The position numbers and the translations under genes are program-made. From the NCBI RefSeq assembly GCF_041053055.1, contig NZ_CP163443.1:5439001-5503000 (forward strand): a stretch of 64,000 nt of DNA, read 5' to 3'. The number at the start of each line of letters is the position of its first letter. The stretch's first letter is position 1. This DNA is from Streptomyces sp. R41 (GTDB taxonomy: Bacteria > Actinomycetota > Actinomycetes > Streptomycetales > Streptomycetaceae). The notes under the pieces are model-generated. The model saw only the letters and a list, made by a program, of their open reading frames with translations, was not told the DNA's origin and made no database searches. Below are positions 9,069-18,688 of this stretch, one piece after another.

Positions 9069-9434
9069 CTACTTGGCCACGTACTGCGTGAGGATCGCCT
9101 GGACTTCGTAGATGTCCACGCCCTTGGTGAAGGTCTTCTCCACGGGGGCCGCGGTGCCGGAGATCCAGATCTTGAGCTCGGCGTCGAGGTCGAAGGTGCC
9201 GGCGGTCTCCACCGAGAAGTGGGTGATGCTGCGGTACGGGATGGAGTGGTATTCCACCTTCTTGCCGGTGATGCCCTGCTTGTCGACGAGGATGAGGCGG
9301 CGGTCGGTGAACAGGATGCTGTCGCGTATCAGCAGATACGCGGCGTGCACCTGCTCGCCCTGACCCAGCAGGCGCGCGAAGTCCTGCTGTGCCGAGGCCG
9401 GGTCGATGGTGCTCGCGTTGCCGAACAGTGCCAT
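9069..9434 (-). CDS. small PH-domain protein
   Basis: A 121-residue cytoplasmic protein consisting of one bacterial pleckstrin-homology-like domain. Strands are visible around EQVHAAYLLIRDSILFTDRR, LILVDKQGITGKKVEYHSIP and ITHFSVETAGTFDLDAELKI, then a C-terminal helix, the order seen in bPH domain proteins. The ATG at 9434 is preferred to the GTG at 9449 because a G-rich ribosome site lies just before it. Function is unknown; bacterial PH domains of this class are linked to envelope stress but no partner is visible here. Confidence 0.82.
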   Translation of the reverse strand: MALFGNASTIDPASAQQDFARLLGQGEQVHAAYLLIRDSILFTDRRLILVDKQGITGKKVEYHSIPYRSITHFSVETAGTFDLDAELKIWISGTAAPVEKTFTKGVDIYEVQAILTQYVAK

Positions 9435-9592
9435 GGATGAACCCCCCACTCAGTGGACTCACATGTCCACTCAAGTCCCAGTAAGCCAATGGCTTCACTT
9501 GATCTTCGCAATGTATACAGCCTGGGAGAGGGTGTGCACAGAGGAGCAGGGGGTTCCGCATGGTGCCGCTGTTGCCTTGTGAGGTTCCGACG

Positions 9593-9629
9593 CCGAGGGC
9601 CCGGGAACTGTCCGTTCCCGGGCCCTCGG
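9593..9629 (-). terminator. strong hairpin terminator after metG
   Basis: A perfect 16-base stem (9593-9608 with 9614-9629) with the loop TGTCC ends fifteen bases from the metG stop. It is almost symmetric and can stop transcription from both directions. Confidence 0.8.
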
Positions 9630-9643
9630 ATGCGTGGTTGCCG

Positions 9644-11359
9644 CTACTCCGGTGCGCCGCCGAAGCGCTCCTTGTACGTCTCCAGGTCCTCGTCCGTGAT
9701 CTTGGCGAAGAGGACCGGGGGGACCGTGAAGGGGGTGCCGGACGGGACCGAGTTCAGGGACTTGGCCTCGTCGGTCGTGACCCAGGTGGCCGTGTCGTCC
9801 GTGAGGGCGAAGGCCGAGCGCATCGCGCGGGAGGACGCGGGGATGAAGGGCTCCGAGACCACCGCGTAGAGGTGGATCAGGTTCATCGCCGTGCGCAGGG
9901 TCAGGGCCGCGCCCTCGGGGTTGGTCTTGATCTCCAGCCAGGGGGCCTTCTCCTCCAGGTAGGAGTTGCCCGCCGACCACAGGGCGCGCAGGGCTGCCGC
10001 CGCCTTGCGGAACTGGAGGGCCTCCATCTGGGTCTCGTACTCGGTCAGGAGGGCCGCGATCTCCTCGCCGAGCTTCGCCTCCGGCTCGCCGGCCTCCGCG
10101 CCCGCCGGGACCTCCTCGCCGAAGCGCTTCTTGGAGAAGGACAGGACGCGGTTGACGAAGTTACCGAGGGTGTCGGCCAGGTCCTTGTTGACCGTGGCCG
10201 TGAAGTGCTCCCAGGTGAAGGACGAGTCGTCCGACTCGGGGGCGTTGGCGATGAGGAAGTAGCGCCAGTAGTCGGCGGGGAGGATGTCCAGCGCGTGGTC
10301 GGTGAAGACACCGCGCTTTTGGGACGTGGAGAACTTTCCGCCGTAGTACGTCAGCCAGTTGAAGGCCTTGACGTAGTCGACCTTCTTCCAGGGCTCGCGC
10401 ACGCCGAGTTCCGTGGCCGGGAACATGACGGTGTGGAAGGGCACGTTGTCCTTCGCCATGAACTCCGTGTAGCGGACGGTGTCGTCGGCCTCGTACCACC
10501 ACGACTTCCAGTCGCGGTTCTCCGGGTCCTGGTCCGCCCACTCCTTCGTCGCGCCGATGTACTCGATCGGGGCGTCGAACCAGACGTAGAAGACCTTGCC
10601 CTCGGCGGCCAGCTCCGGCCACGTGTCGGCCGGGACCGGGACGCCCCAGTCCAGGTCACGGGTGATCGCACGGTCGTGCAGGCCCTCGGTCAGCCACTTG
10701 CGGGCGATGGAGGAGGCGAGCTGCGGCCACTCGTGCTCGTGGCCCGCCACCCACTCCGAGACCTCGCTCTGCAGCTTCGACTGGAGGAGGAAGAGATGCT
10801 TCGTCTCGCGGACCTCCAGGTCCGTCGAGCCGGAGATCGCCGAGCGCGGGTTGATCAGGTCCGTGGGGTCGAGGACTCGGGTGCAGTTCTCGCACTGGTC
10901 GCCGCGGGCCTTGTCGTAGCCGCAGTGCGGGCAGGTGCCCTCCACATAGCGGTCCGGGAGGAAGCGGCCGTCCGTCGGCGAGTACACCTGGCGGATCGAG
11001 CGCTCCTCGATGAAGCCGTTCTCGTTCAGGCGGCGCGCGAAGTGCTGGGTGATCTCACGGTTCTCCGGGCTGGAGCTGCGGCCGAAGTAGTCGAAGGCCA
11101 GCTCGAAGCCGTCGTACACGGCCTTCTGCGCGTCGTGCGCCTGCGCGCAGAACTCGTCGACCGGAATGCCCTGCTCCTTGGCCGCCAGCTCGGCCGGGGT
11201 GCCGTGCTCGTCCGTCGCGCAGATGTAGAGAACGTCGTGGCCGCGCTGGCGGAGGTAGCGGGAGTACACGTCCGCCGGGAGCATGGACCCCACCATGTTG
11301 CCCAGGTGCTTGATCCCGTTGATGTACGGAAGGGCGCTGGTGATGAGGTGTCGAGCCAT
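9644..11359 (-). CDS. metG: methionyl-tRNA synthetase
   Basis: Charges tRNA-Met with methionine in the cytoplasm. The 571-residue class I synthetase shows the HIGH-like region at residues 10-21 ([12 protein letters not shown]), four zinc Cys at 143, 146, 156 and 159, and the KMSKS loop as KFSTS at 342-346, a known variant in this MetG branch. The C-terminal anticodon-binding helical domain starts near residue 385, and there is no C-terminal dimer extension. It is a single gene flanked by terminators on both sides. Note that the upstream leader shows no T-box-like structure. Confidence 0.97.
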   Translation of the reverse strand: MARHLITSALPYINGIKHLGNMVGSMLPADVYSRYLRQRGHDVLYICATDEHGTPAELAAKEQGIPVDEFCAQAHDAQKAVYDGFELAFDYFGRSSSPENREITQHFARRLNENGFIEERSIRQVYSPTDGRFLPDRYVEGTCPHCGYDKARGDQCENCTRVLDPTDLINPRSAISGSTDLEVRETKHLFLLQSKLQSEVSEWVAGHEHEWPQLASSIARKWLTEGLHDRAITRDLDWGVPVPADTWPELAAEGKVFYVWFDAPIEYIGATKEWADQDPENRDWKSWWYEADDTVRYTEFMAKDNVPFHTVMFPATELGVREPWKKVDYVKAFNWLTYYGGKFSTSQKRGVFTDHALDILPADYWRYFLIANAPESDDSSFTWEHFTATVNKDLADTLGNFVNRVLSFSKKRFGEEVPAGAEAGEPEAKLGEEIAALLTEYETQMEALQFRKAAAALRALWSAGNSYLEEKAPWLEIKTNPEGAALTLRTAMNLIHLYAVVSEPFIPASSRAMRSAFALTDDTATWVTTDEAKSLNSVPSGTPFTVPPVLFAKITDEDLETYKERFGGAPE

Positions 11360-11458
11360 CGCGGGCTGCTCCCAAGTCGCTACGCGGGGTGACGATCGTC
11401 GGTTCAGGTCGTGTCGTCGGTCGTCTTACGAACCTTGAAATCGTAGCCGACATGGGTG

Positions 11459-11500
11459 GGCCGCCCGCTTCCCGTTTTGAGGGGTGGGAAGGGGGCGGCC
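11459..11500 (-). terminator. hairpin terminator of the vWA gene
   Basis: The 15-base arms GGCCGCCCGCTTCCC (11459-11473) and GGGAAGGGGGCGGCC (11486-11500) pair with one bulge, 36 bases beyond the stop of the vWA gene on the minus strand. Confidence 0.65.
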
Positions 11501-11535
11501 GGGTGTAGCTGGGGGTGCGGGGCGTTTACGAGGCG

Positions 11536-13092
11536 TTACGGCCGCCAGTTCGCCAGTACGCCTTCGTAGACCTCCGCGTCCGTCAGCTCGCGCGGGGTCG
11601 GGCCCGCGTGGAAGAAGGCCGTGTTCTCGGTCTTCAGTTTGCGGAGGTAGTCGAAGGCCTTGTTGTCGTGCTCGCCGAAGGCGATGAAGGAGAAGAAGAC
11701 GGTGGGGTGGTCCTTCGCCGCGTCCGTGAGGGACTGGGTGGCGGGGGTCTTGGCGTCCGGGGCGCCGTCCGTCTGGAAGATCACGAGGGCCCGCTCCGAG
11801 TCCGGGTGGTGCTTCTCGTGGTGGGTGAGTACTTCCTGTACGGCGGCGTGGTAGCTGGTACGGCCCATGCGGCCGAGCCCTGCGTGCAGGTCGTCGATCT
11901 TGTTCTCGTGCTCGGTGAGGGTGAGCTCGCCGGTGCCGTCCAGCTCCGTGGAGAAGAAGACGACGTGGACGGTCGACTCCGGGTCCAGGTGGGCGGCGAG
12001 GGCGAGGGCCTGTTCGCCGAGGGCCTGGGCGGAGCCGTCCTTGTAGTACGGGCGCATGCTCGCGGAGCGGTCGAGGACGAGGTAGAGGTTGGCTCGGGTG
12101 CCGGTGAGGTCCCGCTTCCTCAGCGCGGTCCCCGCTTCCTTGTACGCGGTGACCAGGCCGGGGGCGCGGGTCCTCACGTGGGTGAGGGGGACGGCGGGCT
12201 GGCCGGGCGCCTCGGCGGCTGCCTCCGGCTCCGGCTCAGCGATCTCCTCGGCCGTCGGTTCGGGTTCGGCCTCGGCTTCGCCTTCGGCTGTGGTCTCCTC
12301 GGCCGTCGGTTCGGGTTCGGCCTCGGCTTCGCCTTCGGCTGTGGTCTCCTCGGCCGTCGGTTCGGGTTCGGCCTCGGCTTCGCCTTCGGCCTCGTCGGTT
12401 TTCCCGCCCGCACCGCCCGTGCTGCTTTCGTCGTCGCCTGCGGGTGGCCCCTGTGGGGCCTGATCGCCGTCGGCGACCGCGGGTGCGTCCGCCTGTGCGG
12501 CGACCGGCTCGTCCGCCTGTGCCGATGCGGGTTCGTCCGCCTGTGCGGCGAGGGGAGCGGGCTCCTCGGCGACGACGGGCTCCGGCTCCGCCGCCGCGAC
12601 CTCGGCCACGGGCTCCGGCTCCGGCTCTGCCGCCGGGGCCTCTTCCGCTACGGGCTCGGGGGCGACCTCGACCACCGCCTCGGCCACCGGCTCCGGCTCG
12701 GCGACCGGCTCGACCTCGACCTCGGCCACCGGCTCCGGCTCCGGCTCAGCCTCCGGTGTCGCCTCCGCAACCGCGGTCTCCGTCGCCTCCACCGTCTCCG
12801 CCTCAGGCGTCGGTGTCGGCTTCGGGACCGTTACGTTGTCGAATGCCGCCGACACCAGCTCCTCCACCACGGAGGGCTTGGTCTCCGGCGTCGGCTCGGG
12901 TGAAGGAGACGGAATTTTCGGCTCGGCGGTCTCCTGTACGGGAACCCGTTCGGCCTCCTCGGACGAGGGAACCGGCTCGGTGGCCGGAGCCGGAACTGTC
13001 GGAGCCGAAACCTCTCGCGAGGTCTCCGCGTCGGCGTCACGACCCTTGCGTGAGCGGCCGAACGCGTTCCGCAGGAGAGTGAGAATGCCCAT
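11536..13092 (-). CDS. vWA-domain protein with long acidic repeat linker (TerF-like)
   Basis: A 518-residue protein with two parts. Residues about 20-315 are low-complexity, rich in Glu, Pro and Ala, and include a 17-residue unit repeated three times (AEGEAEAEPEPTAEETT). The last 200 residues form a von Willebrand A domain with the metal site DRSAS, the Thr in GRTSYHAAV and the Asp in FQTDGAPD, as in tellurium-resistance-associated TerF-like proteins. No signal peptide is seen, so the protein is probably cytoplasmic. A GAAGGG ribosome site lies eight bases before the ATG. The vWA fold suggests protein binding; the ligand is unknown. Confidence 0.85.
   Translation of the reverse strand: MGILTLLRNAFGRSRKGRDADAETSREVSAPTVPAPATEPVPSSEEAERVPVQETAEPKIPSPSPEPTPETKPSVVEELVSAAFDNVTVPKPTPTPEAETVEATETAVAEATPEAEPEPEPVAEVEVEPVAEPEPVAEAVVEVAPEPVAEEAPAAEPEPEPVAEVAAAEPEPVVAEEPAPLAAQADEPASAQADEPVAAQADAPAVADGDQAPQGPPAGDDESSTGGAGGKTDEAEGEAEAEPEPTAEETTAEGEAEAEPEPTAEETTAEGEAEAEPEPTAEEIAEPEPEAAAEAPGQPAVPLTHVRTRAPGLVTAYKEAGTALRKRDLTGTRANLYLVLDRSASMRPYYKDGSAQALGEQALALAAHLDPESTVHVVFFSTELDGTGELTLTEHENKIDDLHAGLGRMGRTSYHAAVQEVLTHHEKHHPDSERALVIFQTDGAPDAKTPATQSLTDAAKDHPTVFFSFIAFGEHDNKAFDYLRKLKTENTAFFHAGPTPRELTDAEVYEGVLANWRP
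12244..12390 (-). repeat. 51-bp in-frame tandem repeat inside the vWA gene
   Basis: Almost three copies of a 51-bp unit (starting at 12244, 12295 and 12346) are essentially identical at DNA level, so the copies are recent. Each encodes 17 residues of the Glu/Pro/Ala linker and keeps the frame. Confidence 0.9.
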
Positions 13093-13233
13093 GTGCGCAA
13101 CCCTTCGCGTGAGTTGATGCCCGTCAATCCCTGGCCAGGACGGACACGTAAGGTTAGCGGCCGCCGCCGGCGATCTTGGGCAGGGGCGGGGAGCCGTAAT
13201 GCCGCCGTGTCAATACCCCCTCGGCTCCCACAG

Positions 13234-13255
13234 GTTCACTCGTCGTTCACCGGAG
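13234..13255 (+). promoter_or_regulatory. candidate PHO box (PhoP site) upstream of phoX
   Basis: Two 11-base direct repeats stand head to tail: GTTCACTCGTC (13234-13244) and GTTCACCGGAG (13245-13255). This matches the known streptomycete PHO box layout (GTTCACC plus four bases). It lies 70 bases before the phoX start, where a PhoP activator would be expected to bind. Confidence 0.75.
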
Positions 13256-13324
13256 TGCAGCGTTCCTGCACGCGTGCCCCCCTAGCGTCACGCTGACACC
13301 AAGGGCTCGTATGGGGAGAGTAAA

Positions 13325-15385
13325 GTGCGCAGACTGCTGCCGTTGATCGGAACGCCCGGCTCACATCCCGGCGGGCGCTCCGCCATGACCTGTCGGTTCC
13401 GCTGTGGTGACGCCTGCTTCCACGAGGTGCCCAACACCAGCGACAACACGTACGTCGGCGACGTCATCGCCAGTGCGCTCAGTCGCCGTTCGATGATGCG
13501 GGCCGCGGCCGTCGTGACGGTGGCGACGGCGACGGGCGCGGCGGTCGTCGGCACCGGCGCCCCGCAGGCCCGAGCCGCGACCGAGTCGGCGTATAAGGGT
13601 GAAAAGGGGGCGCGTGGGCTGCGTTTCGCACCCGTCGCTCCCAACACGACCGACGCCGTCGTCATACCCGACGGATACGGGCAGAACGTCGTCATCCGGT
13701 GGGGCGAGCCCATCCTCCGCGGCGCCCCGGCCTTCGACCCGGAGAACCAGACCGCCGCGGCCCAGGCGGGCCAGTTCGGTTACAACAACGACTTTCTCGC
13801 TCTCCTCCCGCTGCCCGGTGAGCACGGCCGCCAGGTCCTCGTCGCCAACCACGAGTACACCGACGAGATCCTGATGTTCCGGGGTTACGACGCCGAGAAC
13901 CCCACCCGCGAGCAGGTCGAGGTCGCCTGGGCCGCGCACGGCCTGTCCGCCGTCGTCGTCCGGAACGACCACCGCACCGGCAAGCTCACCGCCGTCCCCC
14001 GACACGCTCTCAACCGCCGCGTCACCGCCACCACCGAGTTCCGGCTCACCGGCCCGGCCGCCGGATCGGATCTGCTGAAGACCTCCGCCGACCCCACCGG
14101 GCGCAAGGTCCTCGGCACGCTCAACAACTGCTCGGGCGGGACGACCCCCTGGGGCACCACCCTCCACGGCGAGGAGAACTTCAACCAGTACTTCGCCAAC
14201 AGCAGCCGTGCCACGGACAAGCGGTACGGCATCGGCACGGGTGCCACCGAGCGCAAGTGGGAGCGTTTCGACAAGCGGTTCGACGTCGCCCAGGAGCCGA
14301 ACGAGGTGCACCGCTTCGGGTACGTCGTCGAGTTCGACCCGTACGACCCGACGTCCACGCCCCGCAAGCACACCGCCCTCGGCCGCTTCAAGCACGAGGC
14401 CGCGACCGTCCGGCTGACGGAGGACGGCCGCCCCGTCGTCTACACCGGCGACGACGAGCGCTTCGACTACTTCTACAAGTTCGTGAGCAGCAAGCGCGTC
14501 CGCAAGGGCACCAGCCGCTCCGTCCGCGAGCACAACCTCTCCCTGCTCGACGAGGGCACGCTGTACGTCGCCAAGCTCACCGGCGACTCCCCGGCCACCG
14601 ACATCGACGGCAGCGGGAAGCTGCCGGCCGACGGCGAGTTCGACGGGAGCGGTGAGTGGATCCCGCTGGCCACCGCGACCGCCGAAGGCGCCGTCTCGCA
14701 CGTCGACGGGATGACGGCCGAGGAGGTCTTCGTCTTCACGCGGCTCGCCGGTGACAAGGTCGGTGCGACCAAGATGGACCGGCCCGAGGACATCCAGCCC
14801 TCGCCGCACACCGGCAAGGTGTACGTCGTCCTCACCAACAACACCAACCGGGGCAAGACCGGCTACGCCGCCGCCGACGAGGCCAACCCCCGCAACTCCA
14901 ACAAGCACGGCCACATCCTGGAGCTCACCGAGCGCCGCAGCCGTGCCGAGAGCACCACCTTCGCCTGGTCGCTCTTCCTCGTCGCGGGCGACCCGGCCGA
15001 CCCCGCCACCTACTTCGCGGGCTTCCCGAAGGACAAGGTCAGCCCGATCTCCTGCCCGGACAACGTGGCCTTCGACCCGTACGGCAATCTGTGGATCTCC
15101 ACCGACGGCAACCAACTCGGTTCGCACGACGGCCTGTTCGGTGTCGCGACCAAGGGTGAGCGGCGCGGTGAGCTGAAGCAGTTCCTGACCGTGCCCACCG
15201 GCGCGGAGACCTGCGGCCCGATCGTCCAGGACCGGCGCGTGCTCGTCGCCGTGCAGCACCCGGGCGAGATCGACGGCGCGTCCGTCGAGAAGCCGGCGAG
15301 CGTCTGGCCCGACGGCCCCGGGAAGATCGTCCGCCCGGCCGTGGTCGCGGTGTGGCGCGCGGACGGCTGCGACGTAGGGGTCTAG
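13325..15385 (+). CDS. phoX: PhoX-family alkaline phosphatase (DUF839)
   Basis: A 686-residue exported phosphomonoesterase of the PhoX/DUF839 family, which frees phosphate from organic phosphates outside the cell. The N-terminus has the family segment GTPGSHPGGRSAMTC and a Cys cluster, then a twin-arginine motif (SRRSMM, residues 56-61) and hydrophobic region, so export is by Tat. Conserved parts include NNDFLALLPLPG, VANHEYTDEI, LNNCSGGTTPWGTTLHGEEN, and PDNVAFDPYGNLWISTDGNQ, which form the propeller and metal ligands. The GTG start follows a purine-rich stretch. Phosphate control is suggested by the PHO box upstream. Confidence 0.94.
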   Translation: MRRLLPLIGTPGSHPGGRSAMTCRFRCGDACFHEVPNTSDNTYVGDVIASALSRRSMMRAAAVVTVATATGAAVVGTGAPQARAATESAYKGEKGARGLRFAPVAPNTTDAVVIPDGYGQNVVIRWGEPILRGAPAFDPENQTAAAQAGQFGYNNDFLALLPLPGEHGRQVLVANHEYTDEILMFRGYDAENPTREQVEVAWAAHGLSAVVVRNDHRTGKLTAVPRHALNRRVTATTEFRLTGPAAGSDLLKTSADPTGRKVLGTLNNCSGGTTPWGTTLHGEENFNQYFANSSRATDKRYGIGTGATERKWERFDKRFDVAQEPNEVHRFGYVVEFDPYDPTSTPRKHTALGRFKHEAATVRLTEDGRPVVYTGDDERFDYFYKFVSSKRVRKGTSRSVREHNLSLLDEGTLYVAKLTGDSPATDIDGSGKLPADGEFDGSGEWIPLATATAEGAVSHVDGMTAEEVFVFTRLAGDKVGATKMDRPEDIQPSPHTGKVYVVLTNNTNRGKTGYAAADEANPRNSNKHGHILELTERRSRAESTTFAWSLFLVAGDPADPATYFAGFPKDKVSPISCPDNVAFDPYGNLWISTDGNQLGSHDGLFGVATKGERRGELKQFLTVPTGAETCGPIVQDRRVLVAVQHPGEIDGASVEKPASVWPDGPGKIVRPAVVAVWRADGCDVGV

Positions 15386-15422
15386 ACGTTAACGGGCCAC
15401 AGCGGTAGCGGTAGCCGTGCAC

Positions 15423-15469
15423 ACGGGGATGGGGGCGCCCTTCGACTCGAAGGGCGCCCCCATCCCCGT
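15423..15469. terminator. bidirectional hairpin terminator between phoX and the FUSC gene
   Basis: A near-perfect 20-23 base stem centred at 15446 lies between two convergent genes, so it can serve both. Confidence 0.85.
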
Positions 15470-15581
15470 ACCGGCTCACTCGGAGACCGCCGCATACGGC
15501 ACCGCGGATGCGTGAAGCGGACTCTGGTCCCTCGGCGCAGCGGGACGGACGTCCCCTCGGAGCGATGGGACGAACGTCCCG

Positions 15582-17516
15582 TCAGTGCGGTGAAGCGATC
15601 GCCCGCGCCGCCGCGACCTCCTGGCGGAGCGGTTCGAGCACGGAGCCCGAGGGCCCGGTGAGATCCGTACGGACGGCGACGAGCACGTCGGTCTCGCGCA
15701 GCCCCTCGGACAACTCCCTTAGCTGGAGGACGACGTGGGCGACCTCGGCGGCGGACGGCTGGAGCGCGCCCTGTTTGACACGGACCCGGGCCGCGGTCGT
15801 GGCGTCCACCATCCGTTCGACGGCGACGACGAGTGGCGACCAGGCGGCGGCGCGGCGCCCGATCGGCGGCGGTTCGGTCAGGGCGCGCTGGAACTCCGCA
15901 CGGATGGCGGAGAGGTCGCGGTAGAGCCGTCGTCGTCTGCGGGCGCGGGCGGCCGGATCGACGTCGGCCCCGAACGCCACCTCCACATAGCCGGCCGTGT
16001 CCGCGACCGCGTCCGCGAGCCGCTCGCCGACCCGGGTGTGCCAGCTCTCCGGCCACAGCAGGTACCCGGCGACGAGCGCGATCGCGCACCCCATCAGGGA
16101 GTCGACCAGGCGGGGGACGAGGAGGGCCGTGCCCTGGTGGTTGAGGACGTCGGAGAGGAGGAGGATCACCGGGGTGATGGCGGCGGTCTGGTAGCCGTAG
16201 CCGCGCGGGGTGAACGCCGGGATGAGCGGCCCGAGGACGAGCAGGACGGGTACGTCCCACCAGCCGCGCGGTACGACAGCGAGGACCCCGGCCGCGACGA
16301 CGAGCCCGGCCACCGTGCCCAGCGCGCGCAGCAGCGCCCGGGAGAAGACCGAACCGAAGTCGGGCTTCATCACGAAGGTGATGGTGAGCGTGACCCAGTA
16401 CGAGCGCGGCACCGCGATGATCGAGACCAGCACCTGGGCGAGGCCGATGCACAGGGCGAGGCGCAGTCCGTAGCGCCAGGAGGCGCCGGACAGCAGCACG
16501 TTGCGGGCGGCGCGCGCGGCGCGGATGCGAAGGGCGGCGGGCCGGCCGAGGCGGTCGTCGACGGGGTGGGCGTCCGGCGCCCGGGCGGTCACGACGTCGG
16601 CGGCATGGCGCAGGGCGTGGTCGACGGCGCGCGCGGTCTCGCTGGTCGGGGCGGGCAGTCGGAGTCCTATCGGTCCGGTGTAGCCGGTCTCCACGGCCTC
16701 GGCGAGATGGCGTACGGCGGCGGGGATCTCGGCGGGCAGCGGCCTGCCGTACTGGTGGGCGGCGGGGGCGGCCTCGACGACGGGCGTGACGGCGTTCAAC
16801 TGGGCGAGCACCCGGACGAGGTCGGGGCTGCGACCGTGGTGGAAGGCGCGCCGGGCGAGGACGACGTCGTACGCCTGGTTGAGGGACTGGGTGACGGTGA
16901 GGCGGCGGTCGTCGTAGGCGTCGGTCCCGCTCGCGGCGAGCAGGTCCGCGACCGAGCGGTACGTGCTCGCGACGGCGGCCCGCTCCGGCACCCCCGACCG
17001 CAACGGCCAGGCGAGGAGTGCCAGTGCGAGGACGAGGAGCCCGCCGCCGGACATCAGCAGGGGCGCCAGCCACCACTCGCCCGGCAGCGGAAGTCCGGCG
17101 CCGATCGAGCAGTTCAGGAGCAGCAGCAGTCCGGACACGGAGGCCACGGCACCGATCGTCGAGATCATCCCGGAGACCAGCGCGACCCCGGTGACGGCGG
17201 CGACGGCGACCCAGCCGTGCCCGAACACGAGCGAGCCGATCGTGACGCCGATCGCGCCGAAGAGCTGCGGTACGGCGATGTTGAGGATCCGCAGGCGGTA
17301 GGCGTCCGCGGTGTCGCCGATGACCCCGGACAGGGCGCCCATGGAGGCGAGCGCTCCGTAGCTCGGCTGTCCCACGGCGAGGCCGATGGCGAACGGGAGG
17401 GCCAGGGCGATCGCGGCGCGGGCGACGGCGGCCCAGTTGACGGACGCCTGCTGCGGTTGGAGGTTCCTGACCAGCCAGTCGGGAGGGGTGAGGCCGATGG
17501 GGAACTCTCTGGACAT
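15582..17516 (-). CDS. FUSC-family membrane transporter
   Basis: A 644-residue membrane protein of the FUSC/aromatic acid exporter group. It has two hydrophobic blocks, each with about five or six membrane segments (residues about 25-170 and 365-510), with soluble regions after each, the usual duplicated FUSC architecture. The motif SMGALSGVIGDTADAYRLR after the first helices and SYWVTLTITFVMKPDFGSVF before the second are typical. The protein probably exports small aromatic or weak-acid compounds, as known relatives do, but substrate cannot be read here. It may be co-transcribed with the upstream EEP gene. Confidence 0.88.
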   Translation of the reverse strand: MSREFPIGLTPPDWLVRNLQPQQASVNWAAVARAAIALALPFAIGLAVGQPSYGALASMGALSGVIGDTADAYRLRILNIAVPQLFGAIGVTIGSLVFGHGWVAVAAVTGVALVSGMISTIGAVASVSGLLLLLNCSIGAGLPLPGEWWLAPLLMSGGGLLVLALALLAWPLRSGVPERAAVASTYRSVADLLAASGTDAYDDRRLTVTQSLNQAYDVVLARRAFHHGRSPDLVRVLAQLNAVTPVVEAAPAAHQYGRPLPAEIPAAVRHLAEAVETGYTGPIGLRLPAPTSETARAVDHALRHAADVVTARAPDAHPVDDRLGRPAALRIRAARAARNVLLSGASWRYGLRLALCIGLAQVLVSIIAVPRSYWVTLTITFVMKPDFGSVFSRALLRALGTVAGLVVAAGVLAVVPRGWWDVPVLLVLGPLIPAFTPRGYGYQTAAITPVILLLSDVLNHQGTALLVPRLVDSLMGCAIALVAGYLLWPESWHTRVGERLADAVADTAGYVEVAFGADVDPAARARRRRRLYRDLSAIRAEFQRALTEPPPIGRRAAAWSPLVVAVERMVDATTAARVRVKQGALQPSAAEVAHVVLQLRELSEGLRETDVLVAVRTDLTGPSGSVLEPLRQEVAAARAIASPH

Positions 17517-17585
17517 GCCCCAAGTATGGCTGTCATACAGGGCAGCCCCGGCTCGTCCGGCCGGGCGCTCCCGGCCCGTTCCCGC

Positions 17586-18593
17586 CTATTCGCGCTGGTG
17601 GAGGGTGAGATCGACGACGAGGGCGCGGTGGTCGGTGCCGGTGATGCGCGGGAACGTCGCCTCGTTCGCCGAGAAGTCCGCGGAGACGAGGACGTGATCG
17701 ATCTGCGCGCCGAGCGCCGGGGTGGTCCTCGCGGGCCAGCTCGGGGTGCGGGGGTCCCCGGCGAGGCGGGCGCTGTCGCGCAGGCCGGTGTCGAGGATGC
17801 GGCGGAACGCGGCGTGGTCCTGGGAGGCGTTGAAGTCCCCGGCGATGACGGTGGGGCCACCGCCGTGCGCCGCGTAGTCGCGCAACTCGCCCAGTTCGCG
17901 CCGCCAGACGCCGAGCTGGCCGGGGAGCGGCGGCATCGGATGCGCGAGCTGCAGCCGTACGTCGTGCCCGCGCACGTCGGCGACGGCTCCCGGCATGCCC
18001 ATGGTCCCGCGCACGCCGTCGGCCCCGGTGAGCGGGAACCGGCTCATGATGACGGACCCGTCGGATCCGGCCCCCTCGACGGCCTCCCGGTACGGATAGA
18101 CCCCGTCGCTTCCCCCGAAGGCGTCCCGCAACGCCCGCGAACACCCGTACTCGCACTCTTCCACGAACAGGATGTCGGGCTTCTCCCGTCGCACCACGGG
18201 AATCAGCGCGCCGGTCCCCCGCCCGAACTCCACGTTCGAGGTCATCACCCGCAGCTCGGCCAGCGAAGCCCCACCGGGTTCACTGGTCTTCCCGTACGGC
18301 TCGATGAACCACGCGACGGCCCCCAGCAACAGCACCGCCCACACCATCCCGACCCGCCATCGCGCGAGCAGCGCGAGCAGCAGTGCGAGCCCGGTGGGCG
18401 CGAGCAGCCACGGCAGAAACGCCAGCAACTGCGGCACGGGCGTGATCCCGTCGCTGTCGGCCGCCCGGCACCCGACGACCACACTCACGCCGGCCAGCAG
18501 CAACCCCGCCACCCAGACTCCGGCCACCCGCCCGGCCCGCTGCCCGCCGACCGGTCTTTCCGAGCCCGTCCACTCGGCCGCCGCAGTGTCCAA
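17586..18593 (-). CDS. membrane-anchored endonuclease/exonuclease/phosphatase (EEP) family protein
   Basis: A 335-residue protein with three hydrophobic segments in the first 105 residues and a C-terminal EEP domain outside or facing the membrane. The catalytic signatures are visible: RVMTSNVEF (metal Asn), LFVEECEY (Glu), GDFNASQDH (Asp/Asn) and the C-terminal GTDHRALVVDL (catalytic His). The layout three-helix anchor plus EEP is frequent in Streptomyces and is predicted to act on phosphodiesters or phospholipid head groups; nuclease activity is not shown. The ATG at 18593 has a weak ribosome site. Confidence 0.87.
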   Translation of the reverse strand: MDTAAAEWTGSERPVGGQRAGRVAGVWVAGLLLAGVSVVVGCRAADSDGITPVPQLLAFLPWLLAPTGLALLLALLARWRVGMVWAVLLLGAVAWFIEPYGKTSEPGGASLAELRVMTSNVEFGRGTGALIPVVRREKPDILFVEECEYGCSRALRDAFGGSDGVYPYREAVEGAGSDGSVIMSRFPLTGADGVRGTMGMPGAVADVRGHDVRLQLAHPMPPLPGQLGVWRRELGELRDYAAHGGGPTVIAGDFNASQDHAAFRRILDTGLRDSARLAGDPRTPSWPARTTPALGAQIDHVLVSADFSANEATFPRITGTDHRALVVDLTLHQRE

Positions 18594-18688
18594 GTCCCGG
18601 CCTTCCGTTCGTTCGTCGGGGGGTGCCCGAATCCTCCCTCAAAGACGGGATGGTGCGGTGGAGGGTTGCCCCCTGGAGGTCGCGCGGG

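Noticed and set aside
9515..9586. Possible 23-codon plus-strand ORF between the PH-domain gene and metG
   Set aside because: No ribosome site, no conserved feature, and it runs against both flanking genes.
12444..13082. Pro/Arg-rich plus-strand frame
   Set aside because: It is the complement of the Glu/Pro/Ala linker of the vWA gene and has no start signal.
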